Counted from the stretch's first letter, positions 1-8,571 are shown. The stretch: DNA of 34,415 nt from Acidobacteriota bacterium (GCA_003222975.1 QHXN01000033.1:1-34415), one strand, 5' to 3'. The notes: generated from the sequence alone by a model not told the origin. Numbers and translations: made by a program.

Positions 1-345
1 CGAGCCGAAGACTTTGACCGCGCCCTCGTTCAGAGCGCCGCGGCTTGAAGTGACGACCGTGCCGACCTTGCCGGGCAGGGTGGCCGCGCCCGTCTTGAAG
101 CCCGCGGGTTCGTCGCGGCGCGTGAAATAGTTGGCGAAGATCGTGCGCGAGAGCGCGGTGAGGATAATTGAGAGCGCGATGAAGACGAGGAACTGGAAGG
201 GCAGCCCCGCGCCGAGGAAGCTTGAGAGCGCGGCGGCCAGAGCGCCGACGCCGAACCAGAGCAGCACGAAGCCGGGCGTGAAGACTTCGGCGATGATGAG
301 TATCACGCCGAGGATCGTCCACAGAATCCAGGTGATGTTTTCCAT
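1..345 (-). CDS. NfeD-like membrane protein, C-terminus cut by window edge
   Basis: The minus-strand frame opens with ATG at 343-345 and has no stop before the left edge, so 115 codons are visible. The protein begins MENITWILWTILG and continues with hydrophobic helices, including a stretch reading VLIIAEVFTPGFVLLWFGVG, which resembles the membrane part of NfeD/YbbK-type proteins. After the helices comes a soluble stretch (GFKTGAATLPGKVGTVVTS) that looks like the start of the OB-fold domain usual at the NfeD C-terminus; the rest is outside the window. NfeD proteins often sit with stomatin-like SPFH proteins and act at membranes. It starts 45 nt after the proline dehydrogenase stop on the same strand, so the two may be co-transcribed. 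Family call is by pattern only. Confidence 0.75.
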   Translation of the reverse strand, partial: MENITWILWTILGVILIIAEVFTPGFVLLWFGVGALAAALSSFLGAGLPFQFLVFIALSIILTALSRTIFANYFTRRDEPAGFKTGAATLPGKVGTVVTSSRGALNEGAVKVFGS

Positions 346-390
346 CCGCTTTATGCCAGCCGCATGCGTCGCACCGGCTCTCGCCACGTG

Positions 391-1311
391 CTAACCCTTG
401 AATAGATTCTTCAGAACGAACCAGACGTTCGCGGGCCGCTCGGCCAAGCGGCGCATGAAGTAGGGATACCAGGTCTTCCCGTAGGGCACATAGACGCGCA
501 CGCCGTAGCCCTCGCGCGCGAGTTTTTCCTGAAGGTCGCGCCGCACGCCGTAGAGCATCTGGAACTCGAACTTGTCTTTGCCTATCGCTTGCTGCCGCGC
601 GTAATCCTTCGTGGCCTCGATCATGCGCTCGTCGTGCGTGGCGATGCCGTGATAGACGCCGCTTGAGAGTAGAAGTTTCATGCAGCGCACGTAGTTTTCG
701 TCAACGTCCCTTTTGTCGGGGAAGGCGACCCCCGGCGGCTCGTTGTAAGCGCCCTTGCAGAGACGTATGCGCGCGGGGATTTTCAGGATGTCCTGCACGT
801 CGTCGTGTGTGCGGCGCAGGTAGGATTGCAGGACGATGCCGACGGTGTCGAGGTCGAACTCGGCGCGCAGGCGCTTGAAGATGTCGAGCGTGACCTGGGT
901 GACCGCCGAGTCCTCCATGTCCACCCGGACGAAATTCCGGCGGCGCGCGGCCTCCTCGACGACGGCGCGCGCGTTGCGGTAGGCGAGTTCGGGGTCAATC
1001 GAGAGGCCGAACTGCGTGAGCTTGATCGAGACGTTCGAGCGGATGCCGGTCTCATCAATGCGCGTGAGTATCTGCTTGTACTCGCGCACTTCGTTCTCGG
1101 TCTCGGCGACGCTGGTGACCGCCTCGTTGAGGTGGTCGAAGGTCGCCGTGCAGCCGATGGCGTTGAGGTCGCGTATGGCGCGGACGGTCGTCTCGATGTC
1201 CTCGCCCGCGACGAAGCGCGTGGTCATCTTCTTGAAGGGCTTGAACCGCGTGGCGAAGTCCTTCAGGCCCTCCTGGCGCGAGAGGAAAAGCAGTGTGCTT
1301 CTGGCAACCAT
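391..1311 (-). CDS. putB: proline dehydrogenase (monofunctional)
   Basis: A 306-residue protein, the usual length for monofunctional bacterial proline dehydrogenases. It should be an FAD-dependent TIM barrel oxidising L-proline to pyrroline-5-carboxylate, the first step of proline catabolism, probably membrane-associated and feeding electrons to quinone. Visible marks are the strand/helix series FDHLNEAV, SNVSIKLTQFGL, RVDMEDSAVT, GIVLQSYLRRT and RICKGAYNEPP-like RLCKGAYNEPP, followed by the C-terminal substrate-binding block YGKTWYPYFMRRLAERPAN, whose paired arginines bind the proline carboxylate. The ATG at 1309-1311 is chosen because it gives the full barrel; no strong Shine-Dalgarno is seen. 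No pyrroline-5-carboxylate dehydrogenase gene is in the window, so it is not a PutA fusion here. The NfeD-like gene follows closely. Confidence 0.95.
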   Translation of the reverse strand: MVARSTLLFLSRQEGLKDFATRFKPFKKMTTRFVAGEDIETTVRAIRDLNAIGCTATFDHLNEAVTSVAETENEVREYKQILTRIDETGIRSNVSIKLTQFGLSIDPELAYRNARAVVEEAARRRNFVRVDMEDSAVTQVTLDIFKRLRAEFDLDTVGIVLQSYLRRTHDDVQDILKIPARIRLCKGAYNEPPGVAFPDKRDVDENYVRCMKLLLSSGVYHGIATHDERMIEATKDYARQQAIGKDKFEFQMLYGVRRDLQEKLAREGYGVRVYVPYGKTWYPYFMRRLAERPANVWFVLKNLFKG

Positions 1312-1447
1312 CGTCTTGTACGTCAGTCCCTTTTGTCGGATAACCGCCGCGCGAATTAAAGCCGGGCCGGCGCGGCCTGTGGTATGCTTGGCCGCGTTTT
1401 AGCCTCACGCCTCGTAGAAATAACTCTTACAGGAGAGCGCTCGCCGC

Positions 1448-1789
1448 TTGCGCTGGAAGCTTCTCATCGTCGCATCACTGCTCGCCGCGCTCGTCGGCGC
1501 TGGCGCGTGCTTCGCCGCCGCGCGCTTTCTGCCCGGCACGACGCCGGGCACTGCTCAAACCGGCTGGGTGGTCGCCGCGACTTTAATCATTCCCCTGGCC
1601 GCGATCACGTTCGCAAGCGTCTTCGTCTATCGGCACACGGCGCGGCGGCGCGCGCTCCAGGCGGCGGCCACCGCGCTCCTGGCCGCGCTGCTCACACTGA
1701 CGGCACTCCTCCTCGGCACGCTCCTCGCGAGAAGGCCGACGCGCGAACTCCTCCCCTCGACCGCGCCCTCCGCCAAATCTCCCTGAACT
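1448..1789 (+). CDS. small hypothetical membrane protein
   Basis: A 112-residue frame starting with TTG at 1448, with an AGGAG at 1431-1435 about 12 nt upstream, slightly far. It shows three hydrophobic segments, near residues 4-26, 38-60 and 70-93, separated by short basic loops (YRHTARRR), and a polar C-terminal tail rich in Pro, Ser and Arg. I do not recognise a family. An overlapping frame of similar length (1384-1791) is Arg-rich and without membrane segments and looks like a shadow. The gene is divergent from proline dehydrogenase and convergent with the HD-domain gene, with the foldback at 1840 between them. That the segment is coding rests on the hydrophobic pattern and the ribosome-binding site only. 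Confidence 0.55.
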
Positions 1790-1839
1790 GATTCAACTCA
1801 GCATAAGAAACACACGGACGCGAGCGCAAGCGAAAAGAC

Positions 1840-1926
1840 AATGATGAATGCGGAATGATGAATGATGAATTGAACGCAGCAAGCCTGCTTTAATTCATCA
1901 TTCCGCATTCATCATTCATCATTCCC
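1840..1926. repeat. heptamer foldback A (word aatgatg)
   Basis: The left arm is a run of 7-bp words from 1840: aatgatg, aatgcgg, aatgatg twice, then aattgaa. The right arm (1893-1923) is the reverse complement of the same words in a slightly different order: the variant aatgcgg is displaced by one unit. Bases 1840-1863 pair perfectly with 1893-1916 (24 bp), leaving a loop of about 29 nt. The right arm overlaps the end of the HD-domain gene: its last codons (Asn, Asp, Glu, stop) are repeat sequence. The hairpin lies between convergent genes and could end transcription from both sides, although it lacks a classical U-tract. Confidence 0.9.
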
Positions 1927-2490
1927 TTTCAGCCCTATCTTCTCCTGCACGGGCTTGAGCGCCTCGATGCAGAAGCGTATGTGCTCGTCGAGCTCGACGC
2001 CGAGTTCGGCGACGCCCTGCCTGATGTCTTCGCGGTTGACCGAGCGGGCGAACGCCTTGTCGCGGAGCTTCTTCTTGACCGACGAGACTTCGAGGTCGTC
2101 CAAACTCTTCGTGGGCCGCACGAGCGCGCAGGCGACGAGGAAGCCGCACAGCTCGTCCGTGGCGAAGAGGGCGCGGGCGAGTTGCGTGTCGCGCGGCACT
2201 CCCGTGTAGGTCGCGTGGCCCATGATGGCGCGGATGATTCGGTCTGAGTAGCCGCGACCGCAGAGTATATTCGCGCCCTTGTAAGGGTGCTCTTCGGGCG
2301 TGGGGAACATCTCGTAGTCGAAGTCGTGCAGCATCCCCGTGATGCCCCACTCGTCAACCTCCTCTCCGGGGCCGCCGTAGTGCGGGGCCGCGGCGCGCAT
2401 CGCCGTCTCGACGGCGAGCGCGTGCTGGCGCAAGCTCTTACCCTTCGTGTACTCGCAGAGCAGTTCCCACGCTTCTTCGCGGGTCGGCAT
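1912..2490 (-). CDS. HD-domain phosphohydrolase-like protein
   Basis: A 192-residue protein with an HD-type metal-dependent phosphohydrolase core: a first His in the SLRQHALAVE helix (near residue 23), the His-Asp pair in GMLHDFDYE (near 54-55), and a later GHATYTG and a conserved Asp in FATDELCG. This matches small HDIG-type proteins whose substrates are usually unknown (nucleotides or cyclic nucleotides in characterised members). The ATG at 2488-2490 gives an N-terminus (MPTREEAWELLCEYTK) typical of the family. The last residues, Gly-Asn-Asp-Glu, are encoded by the heptamer foldback that starts around its stop codon, so the natural C-terminus may have been altered by the repeat. Function beyond HD hydrolase cannot be assigned. 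Confidence 0.85.
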   Translation of the reverse strand: MPTREEAWELLCEYTKGKSLRQHALAVETAMRAAAPHYGGPGEEVDEWGITGMLHDFDYEMFPTPEEHPYKGANILCGRGYSDRIIRAIMGHATYTGVPRDTQLARALFATDELCGFLVACALVRPTKSLDDLEVSSVKKKLRDKAFARSVNREDIRQGVAELGVELDEHIRFCIEALKPVQEKIGLKGNDE

Positions 2491-2597
2491 GAGTCCCCCG
2501 GCTCCCTTCTCAAAGGCCGTGTCTTTGTACCGTTCGCTAGTTTCTCACGCCGGGCGCGGGGCTTTCAACACTTGGCCGATTGCGGCACAAATCAGAG

Positions 2598-2687
2598 TTA
2601 ACCACAGAGGCACAGAGGGCACGGAGGGGGCACAGAGATTTATATTCCTCCGTGTAGCCTCTGTGTTCTCTGTGCCTCCGTGGTTAA
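2598..2687. repeat. foldback B (word cacagagg, period 8-9)
   Basis: It lies in the 315-nt intergenic region between the divergent HD-domain and ccsA-like genes. The left arm (2598-2637) begins ttaaccac and repeats cacagagg-type words with 8- to 9-nt spacing; the right arm (2648-2687) is its inverted copy ending ggttaa. Over the outer 30 nt of each arm about 26 positions pair, with one G-T wobble. The loop is AT-rich (around 2638-2647). The position is upstream of both genes, so it is not a terminator for either; it would lie upstream of the ccsA promoter at 2742-2770. Besides this repeat and that promoter I see nothing in 2491-2805. Confidence 0.85.
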
Positions 2688-2741
2688 AATCTTTCTTAGA
2701 GACTCAAGGGTGTGTCAACTTGGCGTGTAGGGGAAGGCAGC

Positions 2742-2770
2742 TTGCCGCGCACATGGCCTTCAATTACAAT
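2742..2770 (+). promoter_or_regulatory. sigma-70-type promoter for the haem operon
   Basis: A -35-like TTGCCG (2742-2747) and a -10-like TACAAT (2765-2770) are separated by exactly 17 bp. Predicted transcription start is near 2777, giving a 5' leader of about 29 nt before the ccsA/hemX-like ATG at 2806. This is the best promoter match upstream of the ccsA-hemA-hemC-hemD series, which has no comparable internal promoter that I can see. Confidence 0.6.
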
Positions 2771-2805
2771 GCTCGCGTGCGTCCTACTGCGCCGTTGTTT
2801 TCGCG

Positions 2806-3621
2806 ATGAAACCTCTTCTCTACGCAGCCCTGGCGGGTTACGTCATCGCCGCCGTCCACGCCGTCCTGGCCTTCGTCAACAAGCGCCGCGCCGCCGAGCG
2901 GATCGCCTTCTACTCGGTGATCTTCGGGTTCGCGGCGCACACCGGGGCGCTCATCTTCGACTGGGCGCGCGACGGACACTACCCGCTCTTCCAACTGCCG
3001 GAGACCATCTCGTTCCTCGCCTGGACGCTCGTCGTCGCCTTCGGCGTGGTCATGTACCGCTACCGCGTGCGTGCGCTCGGCGCTTTGCTGCTCCCCGTGG
3101 TCTCCCTGCTCGTCTTCGCGTCGCAGGTGGTGCGCGGCAACGCGAACATGGTCGCCAGCCGCGTGACCGACGGCGGCGCTTCCTGGCTCTTCCCCGTCCA
3201 CACGACGCTCCTCTTCTTCGCCTACGCCTCCTTCTTCGTGGCCTTCTCCGCCAGCGTGATGTACCTGTGGCAGGAGCGCGAGCTGCGTCTGAAGAAGTTC
3301 AGCGCGGTCTTCCACCGCCTACCTTCCCTGACGACCGTGGACGACATCGGCGCGACCGCCGCCAGCGTCGGCTTCACGCTCCTCACGGTCGGCATCCTGA
3401 CCGGAGTCATCTGGTCGCACGCGCGCAGCGGTCGAATGTTCCACAACGACCCCATCGAGTTCTTCGCGCTGCTCACGTGGGTTCTCTACCTGACCCTGCT
3501 TCACTACCGCGTGCAGTGGCGCGGGCGCAAGGCCGCGTGGCTCGGCGTCGCCGGCTTCACGCTCGTCCTCTGCACCTTCGCCGGCGCTGTCGTGCTCGGC
3601 GGCTTCCACGTGTTTGGATAG
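2806..3621 (+). CDS. CcsA/HemX-like cytochrome c assembly family protein
   Basis: A 271-residue protein with about eight membrane helices. It matches the cytochrome c assembly family (CcsA/CcmC/HemX): it has conserved histidines in membrane context (FAAHTGAL, FPVHTTLLF, LLHYR) and a late segment GVIWSHARSGRMFHNDPIEF where classical CcsA proteins have a Trp-rich haem-handling motif. Here the Trp residues are mostly replaced, as in HemX proteins found next to hemA. In Bacillus, HemX lowers GluTR levels, so a role in tuning haem synthesis is plausible but inferred from position. The stop TAG at 3619-3621 is the first triplet of heptamer foldback C, and hemA follows after 174 nt. Start ATG 2806 fits the promoter at 2742. 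Confidence 0.85.
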   Translation: MKPLLYAALAGYVIAAVHAVLAFVNKRRAAERIAFYSVIFGFAAHTGALIFDWARDGHYPLFQLPETISFLAWTLVVAFGVVMYRYRVRALGALLLPVVSLLVFASQVVRGNANMVASRVTDGGASWLFPVHTTLLFFAYASFFVAFSASVMYLWQERELRLKKFSAVFHRLPSLTTVDDIGATAASVGFTLLTVGILTGVIWSHARSGRMFHNDPIEFFALLTWVLYLTLLHYRVQWRGRKAAWLGVAGFTLVLCTFAGAVVLGGFHVFG

Positions 3622-3786
3622 TAGCCAGTAGCCAGTAGTCAGTAGCCGGTAGAACTACTTTGACAACGCGGTGCCGAATGCGAACGCGGTTCAAATCCGC
3701 AGGAAGGCTTCCACCGTACATCGTTATGCGAGACATGAGGATGACACAATCGACCTACTGGCTACTGGCTACTGGCTACTGACTAC
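3619..3786. repeat. heptamer foldback C (word tagccag)
   Basis: The left arm begins with the TAG stop codon of the ccsA-like gene and continues with exact 7-bp steps: tagccag (3622 and 3629), tagtcag (3636), tagccgg (3643). The right arm (3755-3786) is the inverted array ctactgg three times, then ctactga, ending 10 nt before the hemA ATG. In the register used, about 32 bp pair with one mismatch and two G-T wobbles. The loop is about 100 nt (3654-3754) and holds no gene. The arrays therefore fill the two ends of the ccsA-hemA spacer. Confidence 0.9.
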
Positions 3787-3795
3787 TTTTTCGCC

Positions 3796-5073
3796 ATGTC
3801 CATCGTACTCGTCGGACTCAACCACAAGACAGCCCCCGTGGAGGTGCGCGAGCGGCTCGCCTTCACGGACGAGGCGTGCGCCGACAGTTTGCGCGCGCTC
3901 GTTGACGGCGAGATCGTGCGCGAGGGGTTGATCGTCTCGACGTGCAACCGCGTGGAGATTCTGGCGGCGTCGGCGGGCAATCACGGGGCGGAGGCCGCAG
4001 GGCGTCTGAGCGACTTCCTGAGCCGCGCACGCGAAGTGCCCGTCGAGTTGTTCAGCGGACACCTCTACACGCACGCCGACGAGGCCGCCGTGCGCCACGT
4101 CTTCCGCGTTGCCTCCTCGCTCGACTCGCTCGTCGTCGGCGAGCCGCAGGTGCTCGGACAAGTGCGCCACTCCTACTCCATCGCCGTCGAGGCCGGCACC
4201 GCCGGGCGCGTTCTGCACAAGCTCGTCCACCACGCGCTGCACGTCGCCAAGCGCGTCCGCAACGAGACCGGCATCGCCGCCTCCGCCGTCTCCGTCAGCT
4301 TCACGGCGGTCGAGCTGGGCCGAAAGATTTTCGGGTCGCTCCAGGGTGCGACCGTCCTCGTGATCGGCGCGGGCGAGATGGCCGAACTCGCCGCGCAGCA
4401 CCTCGCGGGCGCGGGCGCAACGCGCGTCCTCGTCGCCAACCGCACATACGAGACCGCGCAGGAACTGGCCGTTAAGTTCGGCGGCGAGGCCGTCGAGTTC
4501 GACGCGCTCGAACAAACCCTCGCCGAGGCCGACATCGTCATCTGCTCGACGGGGGCGCAAGACTACGTCATCACGCCGGAAATGGCCGAGCGGGCGCGCG
4601 CCTCGCGCCGCAACCGACCGGCCTTCTTCATAGACATCAGCGTGCCACGCAACGTTGACCCGGCGGTCGGCAAGCTCGGCAACCTCTTCGTCTTCGACGT
4701 GGACGACCTTGAGGCGGTCGTCGCCTCGAACATACGCGAGCGCGAGCGCGAGGCCGAGCGCGCCGAGTTGATCGTCGAGTCCGAAGTGATGCAGTTCCAG
4801 CAGGCGCTCCGCAACCTCGACATCGGCCCTGCGGTCGGCGCGCTCAAAGGCAAGCTCCAACGAATCGCGCACGAGGAGTTCGAGCGCCAGCGCAGCCGCC
4901 TCGGCCCGCTCTCCCCCGAACAGGAGCGAGCCATCGAGGCGATGCTCATGTCCGCCGTCAACAAGATTTCGCACCCCGTCATACACCGCATGCGCCGCTC
5001 CTACGACAAAGGTGAGGACGGCGACGTGCAGGCGTGGCGCGACATCTTCGGCCTGGAGGAAGAAGAGCCGTAA
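3796..5073 (+). CDS. hemA: glutamyl-tRNA reductase
   Basis: A 425-residue GluTR, normal length. It reduces glutamyl-tRNA(Glu) to glutamate-1-semialdehyde with NADPH, the committed step of the C5 haem route. The N-terminal catalytic domain begins SIVLVGLNHKTAPVEVRERL and contains the nucleophile in VSTCNRVE (Cys50). The NADPH domain shows VIGAGEMAELAAQHL near residue 190, and the C-terminal dimerisation helices run from about 320 (IVESEVMQFQQALRNLDIGP). ATG 3796 follows a short T-run at the end of foldback C. The final codons Glu-Pro-stop are inside the stem of foldback D. hemC follows; hemL and hemB are not in this window. Confidence 0.97.
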   Translation: MSIVLVGLNHKTAPVEVRERLAFTDEACADSLRALVDGEIVREGLIVSTCNRVEILAASAGNHGAEAAGRLSDFLSRAREVPVELFSGHLYTHADEAAVRHVFRVASSLDSLVVGEPQVLGQVRHSYSIAVEAGTAGRVLHKLVHHALHVAKRVRNETGIAASAVSVSFTAVELGRKIFGSLQGATVLVIGAGEMAELAAQHLAGAGATRVLVANRTYETAQELAVKFGGEAVEFDALEQTLAEADIVICSTGAQDYVITPEMAERARASRRNRPAFFIDISVPRNVDPAVGKLGNLFVFDVDDLEAVVASNIREREREAERAELIVESEVMQFQQALRNLDIGPAVGALKGKLQRIAHEEFERQRSRLGPLSPEQERAIEAMLMSAVNKISHPVIHRMRRSYDKGEDGDVQAWRDIFGLEEEEP

Positions 5074-5180
5074 ACCGTCAACCGTCAACCGTGACAAGAC
5101 GGCATGCGTCATGTCACGGCTCAAGGTTTCCGGCCAACGGCTTTTTCTTGTCACGGTTCACGGTTCACGGTTTACGGCTC
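5065..5180. repeat. heptamer foldback D (word ccgtcaa) between hemA and hemC
   Basis: Bases 5065-5098 and 5147-5180 form a 34-bp inverted repeat with only two mismatches. The left arm is built of ccgtaaa, ccgtcaa twice and ccgtgac; the right arm, read on the other strand, of ccgtaaa, ccgtgaa twice and ccgtgac. The two mismatches are the same C/G change in both middle words. The left arm includes hemA codons Glu-Pro-stop, and the right arm ends 2 nt before the hemC ATG at 5183, so the hairpin occupies the whole spacer. In mRNA it would place the hemC ribosome-binding region in a stem. Confidence 0.93.
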
Positions 5181-5182
5181 TT

Positions 5183-6130
5183 ATGGAACTCGTCATCGGC
5201 TCGCGCGGCTCGAAGCTCGCGCTGTGGCAGTCGGAGTGGGTGAAGGCGCGGCTCGAAGCGCTCGACCCGAAGGTCTCCGTCCGCGTCGAGGTTATCAAAA
5301 CGTCGGGCGACGTGATGCGCGACGTGCCGCTGTCGGCAATCGGCGGGCAGGGCGCGTTCACGAAGGAGATTGAGTTGGCGCTCCTCGACCGTCGCGTGGA
5401 CATCGCTGTCCACTCGCTCAAAGACCTGCCGACCGTCATCCCCGAAGGTCTCTCGATTGCGGCGACGCCGGAGCGCGAAGACCCGCGCGACGCACTCGTC
5501 CTGCGCGCGAGCACGGACGCCTCGAACGCGTCGTTAAGAAATCTGCCTCCAGGCGCGGTCGTGGGCACGTCCAGCCTGCGCCGCATCGCACAGCTCAAGC
5601 ACCTGCGCCCCAACATCCAAATTAAAGACCTGCGCGGGAACGTGGACACGCGCCTGCGCAAGCTCGACGCGGGTGAGTTCGACGCCGTGATACTCGCCTC
5701 CGCCGGCCTTCGACGCCTCGGCTTCGCGGCGCGCATCGGCGCTGCCATAGAGACGGACGAGATGCTACCCGCCGTCAGCCAGGGTGCGCTCGGCGTCGAG
5801 ACGCGCACCGACGACGCGCAGACCAACGCGCTCGTCTCGCGCCTCGACCACGCGCCGACGCGCGCCGCGGTGCTCGCAGAGCGCGCGCTGCTCCGAAGTC
5901 TCGGCGGCGGCTGCCAGGTTCCCATCGCCGCACACGCGACCCTTGAAGGCGAGCGCCTGCGCTTGGACGGCCTCGTCGCCTCGCTCGACGGCGGCGAGGT
6001 CATGCGCGACCGGTTCGAGGGCGACGCACGGGATGCCGCGGCGGTCGGAGAGGCGTTGGCCGTGCGCATGCTCGGTCGCGGCGCGGCGACGATCCTCGCC
6101 GGCATGCCCACGCAGATTCGCGAATCTTGA
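5183..6130 (+). CDS. hemC: hydroxymethylbilane synthase (porphobilinogen deaminase)
   Basis: A 315-residue enzyme joining four porphobilinogens into hydroxymethylbilane in the cytosol. The N-terminus MELVIGSRGSKLALWQ is canonical, which fixes ATG 5183, although the frame stays open further upstream through foldback D. Other marks are HSLKDLP with the catalytic Asp (residues 78-83), GTSSLRRIAQLK (128 onward), the DLRGNVDTRLRKL block, and Cys244 in LGGGCQVP, which carries the dipyrromethane cofactor. No clear Shine-Dalgarno is free upstream because the start abuts the right arm of the inverted repeat; translation could depend on opening of that stem. hemD starts 16 nt after the stop. Confidence 0.97.
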   Translation: MELVIGSRGSKLALWQSEWVKARLEALDPKVSVRVEVIKTSGDVMRDVPLSAIGGQGAFTKEIELALLDRRVDIAVHSLKDLPTVIPEGLSIAATPEREDPRDALVLRASTDASNASLRNLPPGAVVGTSSLRRIAQLKHLRPNIQIKDLRGNVDTRLRKLDAGEFDAVILASAGLRRLGFAARIGAAIETDEMLPAVSQGALGVETRTDDAQTNALVSRLDHAPTRAAVLAERALLRSLGGGCQVPIAAHATLEGERLRLDGLVASLDGGEVMRDRFEGDARDAAAVGEALAVRMLGRGAATILAGMPTQIRES

Positions 6131-6146
6131 AACACGGGGGCCGAAG

Positions 6147-6998
6147 ATGGCCGAACAGAGACAGGAGTGGTCTGAGAATCCCGCCACAGCGTCCGAGTCG
6201 CCTTTGAGCGGGCGCACCGTGATGATTACGCGCGCGCGCGCGCAGGCCGCGGAGTTCGCCGCCGCGCTCGAAGGCTTCGGCGCGCGCGTCGTCGCCTGCC
6301 CGACCATCGAGATCGTCGCGCCCGACACTTACGCGCCGCTCGACGAGGCGATTGAAAATCTCTTCGGCTACGACTGGCTCGTCTTCACGAGCACGAACGC
6401 CGTCGAACATTTCCTGCGCAGGCTCGAAGCGCGTGGCAAGGACGTGAGCGAGTTGGATTCCTTGCGCGTCTGCGCCGTCGGCGAGGCCACTTCCGAGCGC
6501 CTCGTCGCGGCGCACATACACGTTGACGTTATCCCGCAGAAGTTTCAGGCCGAGGGCGTCTTCGCCGCGCTCGAAACTTACCTCGGCGGGCGCGAGCACT
6601 TCGAGAAGCTGAACTTCCTGCTGCCGCGCGCGGCGGTCGCCCGCGACTTCCTGCCGCGCGCGCTCGAAGGCGCGGGCGCGCGCGTTGATGTCGTCCCGGC
6701 TTACCGAACCGTCCGCCCGGAGACGACCGACCGCGCGCGTGTCGAGGCGCTCTTAGTCGGCGGCGGCGTTGACTGCATCACTTTCACAAGCTCCTCCACG
6801 GTTCACAACTTCGCGCAGCTCTTCGACACGCGAGACCTGCGCGGCATGCTCACCGGCGTCCGCGTCGCCTGCATCGGCGAGGTCACCGCGCAGACCGCCG
6901 CCGAGTACGGGCTGCGCACGGACATTCAACCGACTGAATTCACCGCCCCCGCCCTCGCGCGCGCCGTCGCGGAGTTCTACTCACAACGCGCGGGATAA
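6147..6998 (+). CDS. hemD: uroporphyrinogen-III synthase
   Basis: A 283-residue protein of the HemD family, which closes hydroxymethylbilane into uroporphyrinogen III with inversion of ring D. Family features are two alternating alpha/beta halves, the start of the first in GRTVMITRARAQAAEFAAAL (near residue 22), DWLVFTSTNAVEHFL (near 77), then the second half with PRAAVARDFLPRAL, VVPAYRTVRPE and DCITFTSSSTVHNF, ending GLRTDIQPTEFTAPALARAV. ATG 6147 is chosen because the protein alignment starts just after it; the open frame continues upstream inside hemC. It is a standalone enzyme with no fused uroporphyrinogen methyltransferase. The coding region includes an alternating CG tract at about 6230-6243. 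Confidence 0.93.
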   Translation: MAEQRQEWSENPATASESPLSGRTVMITRARAQAAEFAAALEGFGARVVACPTIEIVAPDTYAPLDEAIENLFGYDWLVFTSTNAVEHFLRRLEARGKDVSELDSLRVCAVGEATSERLVAAHIHVDVIPQKFQAEGVFAALETYLGGREHFEKLNFLLPRAAVARDFLPRALEGAGARVDVVPAYRTVRPETTDRARVEALLVGGGVDCITFTSSSTVHNFAQLFDTRDLRGMLTGVRVACIGEVTAQTAAEYGLRTDIQPTEFTAPALARAVAEFYSQRAG

Positions 6999-7029
6999 TT
7001 TGAAAGTTAGAACGCGAGCTGCTCCGGGG

Positions 7030-7085
7030 CTTTACCTTTTGCCCTCCGGCCTTTGCACTTTTCCTTTTTCCTTTTGCCTTCTCTT
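7030..7085. repeat. single-arm pyrimidine heptamer array E
   Basis: Eight consecutive 7-bp units with exact phase lie between hemD and the NtrC-type gene: ctttacc, ttttgcc, ctccggc, ctttgca, cttttcc, tttttcc, ttttgcc and ttctctt. They are degenerate and nearly all pyrimidine on the plus strand. No inverted partner is seen nearby, so unlike loci A-D this looks like one arm only. It ends 14 nt before the ATG at 7100 and would form most of the leader of that gene or its promoter spacer. Confidence 0.75.
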
Positions 7086-7099
7086 GCTAAACTCGAATC

Positions 7100-8485
<1,386 letters not shown>

Positions 8486-8565
8486 TTGCAGGGGAAATTT
8501 TTGTGAGTGACAGGCGACGGTTCAGCTACGACTGCGAATGCTGGTATCCGTCGAGACGACGAAAG

Positions 8566-8571
8566 TATAAT
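8566..8571 (+). promoter_or_regulatory. candidate -10 element upstream of Uma2 gene
   Basis: A perfect TATAAT at 8566-8571 lies 24 nt before the ATG at 8596. The sequence at the expected -35 distance is poor, so this is a promoter candidate on its -10 only. A GAGAGGTG ribosome-binding site lies between it and the start. Confidence 0.4.

Noticed and set aside
1840..1926. CRISPR-like reading of the short tandem repeats
   Set aside because: Units are 7 bp with no spacers and arms are inverted; no cas genes are present.
3690..3712. tRNA-like T-arm (GCGG-TTCAAAT-CCGC) in the ccsA-hemA spacer
   Set aside because: No matching acceptor, D or anticodon arms at the right distances; the sequence after it does not pair with anything upstream.
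3769..5154. 461-codon minus-strand frame opposite hemA
   Set aside because: A shadow produced by high-GC codon bias; hemA on the other strand has all conserved motifs.
6230..6243. Alternating CG tract in hemD as a regulatory Z-DNA site
   Set aside because: It simply encodes Thr-Arg-Ala-Arg-Ala in high-GC codons; nothing else supports a structural role.
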